Of a stretch of 38,370 bases of DNA, positions 25,542 through 32,675 are shown piece after piece. This DNA comes from Bacteroidia bacterium (GTDB lineage: Bacteria; Bacteroidota; Bacteroidia; Flavobacteriales_E; Vicingaceae), in contig JAUIGQ010000009.1 of NCBI GenBank assembly GCA_030429925.1, forward strand, positions 1-38,370. The letters are read 5' to 3'. The notes below the pieces were generated by a model. That model was not told the origin of the DNA and did not search any database. It worked only from the letters and a program-made list of their open reading frames with translations. Position 1 is the stretch's first letter. Each line of letters opens with the position of its first letter. Made by a program: the position numbers and the translations under genes.

Positions 25542-25569
25542 GGGATGGAAAGGGAACCCTTTCCATCCC
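25542..25569 (+). terminator. Strong inverted repeat downstream of nosZ
   Basis: GGGATGGAAAGG (25542-25553), loop GAAC, CCTTTCCATCCC (25558-25569): twelve perfect pairs, with a thirteenth possible. Only three T follow, so it looks like a partial terminator or an mRNA-stabilising 3' end that would let the cytochrome-FAS1-nosZ portion accumulate above the accessory genes. Confidence 0.65.
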
Positions 25570-25623
25570 TTTCACTAAGCCATAATAGAGCTAATAGATA
25601 ATCTCATTTTTAAAGCTAGGAAC

Positions 25624-26235
25624 ATGAAGAAGGCAAGTGTTTTAATGATTATTGGATCACTTATGGTACTCAGTCTATTTGTATTTCCCATGTGGAATAT
25701 AATGCTAGGAGCACCGCAATATCCCGAACCCTTAGGAATAAATATCTATATCAACGGATTGCAAGGGCAAAGCGAATTTGATATCCAAAATATTGATGGT
25801 TTAAATCACTATATTGGAATGAAAACTTTGCCAAAGCCTGAAGATATGTGGGAGTTCACTGTTTTTCCAATAGTAGCTCTTAGTATGGGCTTAATGGGGA
25901 TATTAGTTGGAATTCTGGCCTTTATGGATAAGTTAAAACCACAATGGTTTTTATATTGGTTTGTATTGATGAGTATTCTTGGAGTATTGGGTGTATATGA
26001 TTTTAGTCAATGGCTTTATGATTATGGTACAGATCTCGATCCAAATGCCATTATGAAACTGCAAAATCCTGATGGTACACCTATGAAGTATAATCCTCCT
26101 TTATTTGGGCATAAGAAACTATTGAACTTTGATGCCTATTCTTACCCCCATATTGGAGGTGTTCTTCTCTGGATAGGTATGATGCTTACCCTAGCTTCAT
26201 ACTTTGTGGGAAGACAGTCTTGTAATTACAAATAG
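25624..26235 (+). CDS. Four-TM membrane protein of clade II nos clusters
   Basis: 203 residues with four predicted membrane helices at about 4-22, 83-103, 110-130 and 176-195. The loop between helices 1 and 2 (about 23-82) is presumably periplasmic and contains the sequence IDGLNHYIGMKTLPKPEDMW. The loop between helices 3 and 4 contains PPLFGHKKLLNFDAYSYPHIGG. Conserved-looking His residues in both loops (NHYIGM, FGHKK, YPHIGG) could bind copper or heme. I do not recognise a named family. Membrane proteins of unknown role (called NosB in epsilonproteobacteria) occur beside clade II nosZ, and this may be an analogue. nosL begins 2 bp later. Confidence 0.7.
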   Translation: MKKASVLMIIGSLMVLSLFVFPMWNIMLGAPQYPEPLGINIYINGLQGQSEFDIQNIDGLNHYIGMKTLPKPEDMWEFTVFPIVALSMGLMGILVGILAFMDKLKPQWFLYWFVLMSILGVLGVYDFSQWLYDYGTDLDPNAIMKLQNPDGTPMKYNPPLFGHKKLLNFDAYSYPHIGGVLLWIGMMLTLASYFVGRQSCNYK

Positions 26236-26237
26236 AG

Positions 26238-26675
26238 ATGAAGCTAGTTAGTACATTTTATCTACTAATGACCCTAATGTTGCTGGTATCTTGTAAACAA
26301 GAGCCAAAGCCAATAGATTATGGGGTTGATGCTTGTCATTTCTGCAGGATGACAATAGTAGATAAGATCCATGGGGCAGAGATGGTTACAGACAAAGGAA
26401 AGATCTTCAAGTTCGATGCAGCAGAATGTTTGTTTAGGTATATGAATGATATAGAAGTTGGAGAAAAGCACTTGTTCTTAACCAACCATTTTGAAAATCC
26501 TGGAGAATTGATACCAATGAAGGAAGCAATGTATTTACAAAGTGAAAACTTACCTAGTCCAATGGGTGCCTTTTTAACTGCTTTTAGATCGAAGCAAAAA
26601 GCAATAGAAATCAGAGAAGAAAAGGGTGGAGTAATCTCAACTTTTTTAGAAATGAAAGAAAAATTTAAAGATTAA
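26238..26675 (+). CDS. nosL: NosL copper-chaperone lipoprotein
   Basis: 145 residues. The signal peptide ends with a lipobox (LLVSCKQ, Cys19). The mature protein has Cys33-x2-Cys36-x-Met38 (CHFCRM), the copper(I) site of NosL, then AEMVTDKGKIFKFDAAECLFRYM and LPSPMGAFLTAFRSK, typical NosL strands. The family binds Cu(I) and hands it to NosZ or NosD for CuZ assembly. It is followed after one base by a second gene that also begins with a NosL domain, so two copper chaperones are made from the one transcript. Confidence 0.9.
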   Translation: MKLVSTFYLLMTLMLLVSCKQEPKPIDYGVDACHFCRMTIVDKIHGAEMVTDKGKIFKFDAAECLFRYMNDIEVGEKHLFLTNHFENPGELIPMKEAMYLQSENLPSPMGAFLTAFRSKQKAIEIREEKGGVISTFLEMKEKFKD

Positions 26676-26676
26676 T

Positions 26677-28125
26677 ATGATGAAAAGATTAGAATTATTA
26701 CTCATCATCTTTGCCATGATCGTTGGCCAAGAGTTATCAGCTCAAACAAAGGAATACTGTGTTCATTGCAATATGATCATCGGAGATGATCTGCACAAGG
26801 CACAGGCAGTACTTGAAGGAAAGAATCTCGATTTTGATGCTATTGAGTGCCTTTTTAATTTCCTAAAGAAGGAAGCTGATCTAACTGAAATGAAAGTTAT
26901 AGACTACACTTCAGGCGAGTATGCAGATGCTATATCTTCCTATTATCTAAAAAGCAAAGGAATACCAAGCCCAATGGGTGCTAACCTTTCAGCTTTTAAG
27001 AGCAAGAATGAAGCTGAAAAGATGAAGGTATTAAAAGGAGGAGAGATCTATAATTGGGATCAACTGAAGAAGAGATTTGAGGAATCTGATTTTGGGGACA
27101 TTAATGGAGACCATCATCATCAACACAGTCGTCCAGATTCCCACGCACCTATTGGGGTCATGGGTGATCATCTTCATCATAAAGGTGGGCTAATGCTTTC
27201 ATTTAGATATATGGGTATGAATATGAATGGCCTTCGGGACAAAGGAGGAATGGTAGATGATGAAAAGATCTATGATGATTATATGGTTGCTCCCCAATCC
27301 ATGGATATGCACATGTATATGATTGGGGTAATGTATGCACCAACAGATAGATTGACCTTGATGGCCATGCAGAATATTGTTGAAAATAATATGAATCTGA
27401 ACGCAAGGATGAGAATGATGATGAATATGGGAAGTCAAATGGGAGGTATGATGAATGGTATGATGGAAACGAGGACCATGGAGAGGGAGTTTAGCACCTC
27501 CTCCAATGGATTTGGAGATTTGAAACTATCTGCCCTTGTTGGACTAGTCCAAAAGAAAAACTCATCTCTTCACTTAAATTCTACGGTAAGTTTTCCATTA
27601 GGCTCAATTAAAGAGAAAGGAGATACTCCCATGAATGAGGATATAAAACTCCCCTATAAGATGCAATTGGGATCTGGTACTTATGATTATTCCTTTGGCG
27701 CTACTTATAAAAGGATATATAATAAATTTTCTCTTGGTTGTCAGTTAATTGGTACACTGAGAACAGGAAAGAATACAGAAAGATATCGATTGGGAAATTA
27801 TGCCATTGGTAATCTATGGGGAGCCTATCTGCTGAGCAAGAAATTTAGTTTGTCGGCAAGGGTTCAAGGTGCAATAGAGGATAAAATCCAAGGATCAGAC
27901 CCTGATCTAAACCCAATGATGGCTACACCAGCCAATCCTAATAATTATGGAGGTGAATATTTGCGATCATTCCTCGGAGTTAACTTTGCCTTCAATGAAG
28001 GAAGTTATTGGAGCAGATTCAGACTTGGAGCAGAGGCAGGTGTTCCTTTAGCTCAAGAGGTCAATGGATATCAAATGAATGAAGAATATAGTTTTACTTT
28101 AGGGTTGAAATATAGTATCCTATAA
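26677..28125 (+). CDS. NosL domain fused to a His/Met-rich beta-barrel-like domain
   Basis: 482 residues. Residues 1-23 are a Sec signal ending SAQ. Residues about 25-138 are a NosL-like domain: Cys28-x2-Cys31-x-Met33 (CVHCNM), NLDFDAIECLFNF, and IPSPMGANLSAFKSK. Residues 145-168 are a His-rich linker (DHHHQH and GDHLHHK). Residues about 172-482 resemble the transporter/MetA-pathway-like outer membrane barrels: alternating hydrophobic strands and a C terminus reading YSFTLGLKYSIL. The stretch 179-270 is very Met-rich. The gene lies between nosL and nosD. It could move or bind copper at the outer membrane and pass it to the periplasmic NosL/NosD. The fusion is visible directly; the function is inferred. 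Confidence 0.78.
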   Translation: MMKRLELLLIIFAMIVGQELSAQTKEYCVHCNMIIGDDLHKAQAVLEGKNLDFDAIECLFNFLKKEADLTEMKVIDYTSGEYADAISSYYLKSKGIPSPMGANLSAFKSKNEAEKMKVLKGGEIYNWDQLKKRFEESDFGDINGDHHHQHSRPDSHAPIGVMGDHLHHKGGLMLSFRYMGMNMNGLRDKGGMVDDEKIYDDYMVAPQSMDMHMYMIGVMYAPTDRLTLMAMQNIVENNMNLNARMRMMMNMGSQMGGMMNGMMETRTMEREFSTSSNGFGDLKLSALVGLVQKKNSSLHLNSTVSFPLGSIKEKGDTPMNEDIKLPYKMQLGSGTYDYSFGATYKRIYNKFSLGCQLIGTLRTGKNTERYRLGNYAIGNLWGAYLLSKKFSLSARVQGAIEDKIQGSDPDLNPMMATPANPNNYGGEYLRSFLGVNFAFNEGSYWSRFRLGAEAGVPLAQEVNGYQMNEEYSFTLGLKYSIL

Positions 28126-28131
28126 GAATTC

Positions 28132-29364
28132 ATGGCTAGAGGTTTACGAACCATTTCATTCCTATTTGCACTTCTCCATTTCGGAAATTTATTTTCCATA
28201 AATGTTTGTGAAAGCTGTCCAATTAGCTCCATTGAGGAAGCACTGAAAGTGTGTTCAAGAGGTGATACGATCCAATTAGCTTCTGGAGTATACAAAGAAC
28301 ATGACTTGTTAATTGATAAACCTCTTACTATAATAGGTACTGACCTTCCAACCATTGATGGAGAAGAGAAAGGTGGTGTGTTTAGGATTGAGGCAGATAG
28401 TGTTTGTATACAGGGTCTAAGGATCATTAATGTTGGTGTAAGTTTTACAAGTGACCATGCAGCAATTCGTGTGTATAGAAGTAGAGACTTCATAATAGAA
28501 GATGTACAGCTAGAAAAACTGTTCTTTGGGTTCTTGATTGAAAAGTCTTCCCATGGTACAATTCGAAATAATCAGATCCATGGGCTTGCTAAGAGTGAGT
28601 ATAATTCCGGAAATGGAATTCACCTATGGTATTCAAAGAATATTAGGATAGAAGATAATTTAGTAGAAGGGGTAAGGGATGGAATTTATTTAGAATTTGC
28701 AGACTCTGTATGGGTAATTAATAATGCTAGTAGGAATAATCTGCGATATGGATTGCACTTTATGTTTTCGAATCATAGCAACTATAACAATAATGTCTTT
28801 GAAAATAATGGAGCAGGAGTAGCTGTAATGTTTTCAAAGTTCATCAAAATGAATGCAAATGTTTTTAAACATAATTGGGGAACTGCCTCTTTTGGTTTAC
28901 TGCTGAAAGAGATCAATGATCTTGAGGTGATTGATAATCTTTTTGAAGATAACACTATTGCCATAAGTGTTGAGGGGGCCAATAGAGTGCTTTACTCAGG
29001 TAACATATTGAAAGGCAATGGCTGGGCAATCAAGGTGAGAGGAGCTTGTTATTCTAATTTATTTATCAAGAATCAATTTTTAAATAATTCATTCGATCTA
29101 TCATATAATAGTAGAATGAATGACAATGTCTTCAAGAAGAATTATTGGAGTGATTACAGCGGGTATGATCTAGACAAAGATGGAATAGGGGATGTGCCCT
29201 ACCGACCGGTAAAGCTCTTTTCATATATTGTTAATCGTACTCCAGAGGCAATCGTTTTATTGAGAAGCTTATTCATTGATATCATTGACTTCTCTGAAAG
29301 AGTATCACCAGTCTTTACTCCCGATGAATTAAAAGATGAACAACCTTTAATGCGACCGTTATGA
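28132..29364 (+). CDS. nosD: NosD, periplasmic beta-helix protein for CuZ assembly
   Basis: 410 residues. A signal peptide (about 1-24) precedes SSIEEALKVCSRGDTIQLASGVYKE and a long right-handed beta helix with repeated carbohydrate-binding/CASH-type strands: GLRIINVG, ENLFEDN, NGIHLWYS, DGIYLEFAD, GLHFMFSNH, and so on. Near the C terminus, NYWSDYSGYDLDKDGIGDVPYRPV is a NosD hallmark. NosD is the periplasmic partner of the NosFY ABC transporter that provides sulfur or copper for the CuZ site. Its stop overlaps the nosF start by four bases (ATGA). The product is complete and shows no defect. Confidence 0.93.
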   Translation: MARGLRTISFLFALLHFGNLFSINVCESCPISSIEEALKVCSRGDTIQLASGVYKEHDLLIDKPLTIIGTDLPTIDGEEKGGVFRIEADSVCIQGLRIINVGVSFTSDHAAIRVYRSRDFIIEDVQLEKLFFGFLIEKSSHGTIRNNQIHGLAKSEYNSGNGIHLWYSKNIRIEDNLVEGVRDGIYLEFADSVWVINNASRNNLRYGLHFMFSNHSNYNNNVFENNGAGVAVMFSKFIKMNANVFKHNWGTASFGLLLKEINDLEVIDNLFEDNTIAISVEGANRVLYSGNILKGNGWAIKVRGACYSNLFIKNQFLNNSFDLSYNSRMNDNVFKKNYWSDYSGYDLDKDGIGDVPYRPVKLFSYIVNRTPEAIVLLRSLFIDIIDFSERVSPVFTPDELKDEQPLMRPL

Positions 29365-30068
29365 TAGAAATTAAGGGTATATCAAAGCAATTCAATAAAA
29401 ACACAGTATTATCAGGCTTGGACGCAACCATAAATAGAGGGGATGTTGTGGCCATTCTTGGACCTAATGGATCTGGAAAAACTACCTGAATTAAATCTAT
29501 TCTTGGTATGGTCATCCCTGATAATGGACAAATTACTATCAATGGCGAAGATATAAATTCATCACCTTTATATAGGAACCAGATCGATTATCTTCCACAA
29601 ATAGCCAACTTCCCATCCAACTTAAAGGTAAGTGAATTGTTGAAAATGATCAATGACATAAGAGGTGGTAGTGCCAGAGAGGTGGAATTAATCGAATTAT
29701 TTGGCATTGAAAAATTTCTCAGTAAGCGTCTGAACAATCTATCAGGTGGAACAAAACAAAAGGTCAATATTGTAATGGCGTTCATGTTTGATAGTCCAAT
29801 TCTCATACTAGATGAACCAACAACCGGCTTAGATCCGCTAGCTCTTATTAAACTGAAATCATTGATAAATGAAGAAAAGACAAAAGGTAAAACCATATTG
29901 GTGACCTCGCATATAATGAGTTTTGTTGAGGAAGTAGCAACCAAGATCATTTTTCTTTTGGAAGGTAAGAGCTATTTCAATGGTAGTATGACAGAAATAA
30001 AAGATCAAACAAAACAGGAAGATCTTGAACATGCAATTGCAACCTTTTTAGAAGATAGACATGCATAA
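29361..30068 (+). pseudogene. nosF: nosF, ABC ATPase with in-frame TGA at codon 43
   Basis: The frame starting at ATG 29361 (overlapping the nosD stop) encodes MIEIKGISKQFN and then GPNGSGKTT, the Walker A motif. The next codon, at 29487-29489, is TGA. The same frame continues without shift as IKSILGMVIPDNGQITING, then LSGGTKQKV (signature) and LILDEPTTGLDPLA (Walker B), to a TAA at 30066-30068. At this position other NosF proteins have Leu or Thr, so a single change such as TTA to TGA would explain it. Reinitiation at ATG 29508 would give 186 residues without Walker A, hence no ATPase. TGA is used as a normal stop elsewhere here, including nosD. A base-calling error remains possible. Confidence 0.85.
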
Positions 30069-30843
30069 AGTATTAAAATATAGTTTTTATGACTTGGGAA
30101 GGAGCAGATGGAGTTATATCTATTTTCTCTTTTATTTGCTCTTAGGATCGGTCTTACTCTTCCTGAATAACGATTTGGCAAAAGCAGTCATTACATTAAT
30201 GAATGTGATTATCATCTTAGTTCCCTTGATCGGTACCATTTTCGGAGTGATGTATTACTACAACTCACTAGAGTTTACCGAATTACTCTTAGCTCAACCC
30301 ATAAAGAGAAGAAACATCTTCCTAGGGCAATATTTAGGAATATCAATATCACTTTCACTAAGTCTCTTTTTGGGTATTGGGATTCCGTTCTTGCTCTATG
30401 GTATTTTCAAATCTACAGTAGTTTTTGATTTCATTTTTTTATTAATCAGTGGTGTCTTTTTAACCTTCATTTTCGTAGCATTAGCCTTTTATCTTTCGCT
30501 TAGGAATGAGAACAAGATCAAAGGATTTGGGTATGCTGTTTTATTGTGGCTTTTTATGGCAGTTGTATATGATGGATTATTCCTAATGTCATTGATTATT
30601 TTTGAGGACTACCCACTGGATAGATTTTCCCTAATAGGAACTCTCTTAAACCCAGTAGACCTTTCTAGAACATTAATTCTACTAAAACTAGACATCTCCG
30701 CTTTAATGGGTTATACAGGTGCAGTGTTTAAAAATTTTCTTGGTACATCATTAGGAATGATCATTTCTCTGTTTTCTTTGTTATTGTGGGTAATTGTTCC
30801 GGTTCTTGCATTTCTTAATAGAGCCAGAACAAAAGATTTTTAG
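30061..30843 (+). CDS. nosY: NosY, ABC-2 type permease
   Basis: 260 residues with about six membrane helices. The N terminus MHKVLKYSFYDLGRSRWSYIYF is the typical NosY entry, and VMYYYNSLEFTELLLAQPIKRRNIFLGQYLG is the cytosolic coupling region that contacts NosF. It ends PVLAFLNRARTKDF. It forms the channel of the NosDFY complex in the inner membrane. The start overlaps the nosF stop by eight bases, so translation of nosY is normally coupled to that of nosF; the TGA inside nosF could therefore also lower NosY synthesis. The Rrf2 gene begins 6 bp after its stop. Confidence 0.9.
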   Translation: MHKVLKYSFYDLGRSRWSYIYFLFYLLLGSVLLFLNNDLAKAVITLMNVIIILVPLIGTIFGVMYYYNSLEFTELLLAQPIKRRNIFLGQYLGISISLSLSLFLGIGIPFLLYGIFKSTVVFDFIFLLISGVFLTFIFVALAFYLSLRNENKIKGFGYAVLLWLFMAVVYDGLFLMSLIIFEDYPLDRFSLIGTLLNPVDLSRTLILLKLDISALMGYTGAVFKNFLGTSLGMIISLFSLLLWVIVPVLAFLNRARTKDF

Positions 30844-30849
30844 ATTACT

Positions 30850-31248
30850 ATGCTTTCGAAGTCCGCAAAATATGCCATTAGGGCGATGGAATTTCTTGTT
30901 GCTAACTCAAACCAAGAGAGTAAGTTCAGATCGGCAGAGATAGCTGCTAGTATTGAAGTCCCTCAACCTTTCCTATCTAAAATTCTACAAGATCTAAGCA
31001 AAGGAGGTTTAGTAACTTCCCTAAAAGGGCCAACTGGTGGCTTTTTTATAAGTAGTCAGAATAGAGATAAAACTCTTTGGGATGTTGTACTTTGTATAGA
31101 TGGTGACACCAGATTTAATGAATGCTACCTAGGTAGGAGAGAATGCAATGCCAATAACCCTTGCTCTATTCATGATATTGCTGTTGAGTTTAGGTCAACT
31201 CTTTACGAGGATCTTAAGAGTAGGAGAATTGAATGGTTGAAAGAGTAA
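30850..31248 (+). CDS. Rrf2-family regulator with likely Fe-S cluster, NsrR-like
   Basis: 132 residues. MLSKSAKYAIRAMEFLV and QPFLSKILQDLSKGGLVTSLKGPTGGF form the winged helix-turn-helix of Rrf2 proteins. Three cysteines and a His lie in Cys92-x6-Cys99-x5-Cys105-x2-His108, close to the IscR/NsrR arrangement (C-x5-C-x5-C), with one extra residue in the first interval. Such clusters sense NO, oxygen or Fe-S status. As last gene of the nos transcript it probably controls the operon. Target site is unknown: I see no Rrf2-type inverted repeat (ATG-type NsrR box) that is more convincing than the palindrome at 22374-22387, whose core looks CRP/FNR-like. Confidence 0.85.
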   Translation: MLSKSAKYAIRAMEFLVANSNQESKFRSAEIAASIEVPQPFLSKILQDLSKGGLVTSLKGPTGGFFISSQNRDKTLWDVVLCIDGDTRFNECYLGRRECNANNPCSIHDIAVEFRSTLYEDLKSRRIEWLKE

Positions 31249-31301
31249 GGTCATTCATTATTGAAACCATCTTCTTACTTGTGTTTGCAAGACGAAATAC
31301 A

Positions 31302-31321
31302 TTTTGCTTAAGGAAGCAAAA
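31302..31321 (+). terminator. Weak hairpin after the nos cluster
   Basis: TTTTGCTT (31302-31309), loop AAGG, AAGCAAAA (31314-31321): eight perfect pairs, 53 bp after the Rrf2 stop. It is AT-rich and has no T run on the plus strand, so it is only a candidate terminator. A second, larger imperfect stem (TGTC-ACCCAG ... CTGGGT ... GACA) spans 31356-31398. Confidence 0.35.
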
Positions 31322-31427
31322 AGACTGTAATTGTTCAGATTTATTACTCTAGATTTGTCACCCAGACCAGTCATCCTTGCTGGGTACTCTTGGCGACAGG
31401 AGTGCAGGGAGTCTAAAGAACCAAATC

Positions 31428-31462
31428 CTATTTCTTCCCTCTAACTTGCTTCTCTATCATAT
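31428..31462. repeat. Right copy of the 35-bp direct repeat, at the 3' end of the reductase gene
   Basis: Identical to 22206-22240 over 35 bases. The left boundary coincides exactly with the TAG stop of the reductase (31430-31428). Between the two copies lie the whole nos operon, its promoter region and the Rrf2 gene. Confidence 0.85.
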
Positions 31463-32312
31463 CCCACATCTCAGATGGTATTGCATCCAAACCGGTAAAC
31501 TCTCCGGCATTGTAGATCCATTCACCTCCGTCGATGGTCACCACTTCTCCATTTACATAGGCTGAGAAATCTGACATCAAATAGGCAGCCAGGTTGGCTA
31601 GTTCTTGATGAACGCCATATCGTTTCAAGGGAATTCTGTTTAATGGGTCTAATTTCTCCTTTAACCCCTCTGGAAATAGGCGACTAAAGGCACCTTGTGT
31701 TGGAAATGGTCCGGGGGCAATGGCGTTAGACCTGATCTTGTATTTGGCCCACTCTGCAGCTAATGATCGAGTTAAGGTTAGAACTCCTGCCTTTGCTATG
31801 GCAGAAGGAACTACAAAGCCGGAGCCCGTCCAACTATAAGTTGTTACAATATTTAGAATATTGGCGGGAATCTTCTTTTCGATCCAGTATTTTCCCATCA
31901 AAAGAGTGCAATTGTAACTACCCTTTAAAACAATGTCAACGATCACATCAAAGGCTTTTGGAGACAACCTTTCCGTGGGACTGATAAAATTTCCTGCAGC
32001 ATTGTTGACCAATCCATTGATCTCTCCATATTCTTCAATGCCTTTTGCAATTACATTCTCAACCTCTATTGGTTTGCGAACATCACATGCAATTCCAATG
32101 ATGTTTCCTCCGGTTGCTTCTTGAAGCTCTTTTACGGTTGCATCCAATACATCTTGCTTCCTGCTGCAAATGATCAAATTAGCACCCAATTCCATAAAGT
32201 ACTTGGTCATGGATTTTCCCAATCCGGTTCCGCCACCTGTTACTAAGATCGTTTTACCCTTGAGTTCATTGTCTTTGAACATGGGTTTTGAATATTTTTC
32301 TTGAGTACTCAT
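31428..32312 (-). CDS. 2,4-dienoyl-CoA reductase-like SDR (DECR type)
   Basis: 294 residues of the short-chain dehydrogenase/reductase fold. VTGGGTGLGKSM at 24-35 is the NADP-binding glycine motif, GLVNNAAGNF at about 100-109 is the NNAG motif, and Tyr159 and Lys174 lie in TTYSWTGSGFVVPSAIAKAG, closely resembling the human DECR1 site. EWAKYKIRSNAIAPGPFPT and GAFSRL follow in the same order as in DECR1. The enzyme would reduce 2,4-dienoyl-CoA intermediates with NADPH in unsaturated fatty acid beta-oxidation. Its last ten codons and stop are the right copy of the 35-bp repeat that flanks the nos cluster. A four-TM gene lies 1 bp upstream. Confidence 0.88.
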   Translation of the reverse strand: MSTQEKYSKPMFKDNELKGKTILVTGGGTGLGKSMTKYFMELGANLIICSRKQDVLDATVKELQEATGGNIIGIACDVRKPIEVENVIAKGIEEYGEINGLVNNAAGNFISPTERLSPKAFDVIVDIVLKGSYNCTLLMGKYWIEKKIPANILNIVTTYSWTGSGFVVPSAIAKAGVLTLTRSLAAEWAKYKIRSNAIAPGPFPTQGAFSRLFPEGLKEKLDPLNRIPLKRYGVHQELANLAAYLMSDFSAYVNGEVVTIDGGEWIYNAGEFTGLDAIPSEMWDMIEKQVRGKK

Positions 32313-32313
32313 A

Positions 32314-32664
32314 TTAGAATTCCTCCTCTTTCTTATTGTTCTTGGTAAAAAGTGAGGTCATGAAAGAAAGGACCAGACTAAATAGTAATGCCCACCAAAA
32401 TCCATCCACAACAAATCCATCAATAAGTGAATCAGCCAGAATGATGATAAAGGCATTGATCACCAAAAGAAATAATCCAAAGGTGAGGATGGTAAAAGGA
32501 ATGGTAATGATTATCAGCAATGGTTTTAGGAAGGTGTTCAAAAGTCCGAGAACAATGGCAACACCCAATGCCGACCATAAGCTCTTGACTTCAACTCCCG
32601 GTATCACATAAGCTAAAAAGACCACCAATATAGTTGTGAGAAATAGTTTTGTTAACCAATTCAT
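32314..32664 (-). CDS. Phage holin superfamily IV-like four-TM protein (PF04020)
   Basis: 116 residues, almost entirely hydrophobic, with four membrane helices: MNWLTKLFLTTILVVFLAYV, LWSALGVAIVLGLLNTFLKPLLIIITIP, FTILTFGLFLLVINAFIIILADSL, and FWWALLFSLVLSFMTSLF. The pattern GLLNTFLKPLL and LTFGLFLLVINA is diagnostic of the PF04020 family, common in bacterial chromosomes outside prophages, with unknown function. It is not a sign of a phage here. The stop lies 1 bp before the start of the reductase gene and the gene starts 11 bp after the DUF819 gene ends, so the three form a minus-strand operon. Confidence 0.88.
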   Translation of the reverse strand: MNWLTKLFLTTILVVFLAYVIPGVEVKSLWSALGVAIVLGLLNTFLKPLLIIITIPFTILTFGLFLLVINAFIIILADSLIDGFVVDGFWWALLFSLVLSFMTSLFTKNNKKEEEF

Positions 32665-32675
32665 ATTCTAAATTA

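Noticed and set aside
29487-29489. Selenocysteine or a reassigned TGA codon in nosF
   Set aside because: Other genes here, such as nosD, tsaE and the universal stress protein gene, end with TGA, so the code is standard, and Sec is not expected next to a Walker A motif. Mutation or sequencing error is simpler.
31356-31411. Similarity of this stretch to a eukaryotic SINE consensus
   Set aside because: Only a short GTCACCCAG-type match plus GGAGTGCAGGG; a chance resemblance in bacterial intergenic DNA.
32314-32664. Holin-like four-TM protein as a sign of a prophage
   Set aside because: The family is widespread in chromosomes under a misleading name. No capsid, tail, integrase or lysin genes are near.
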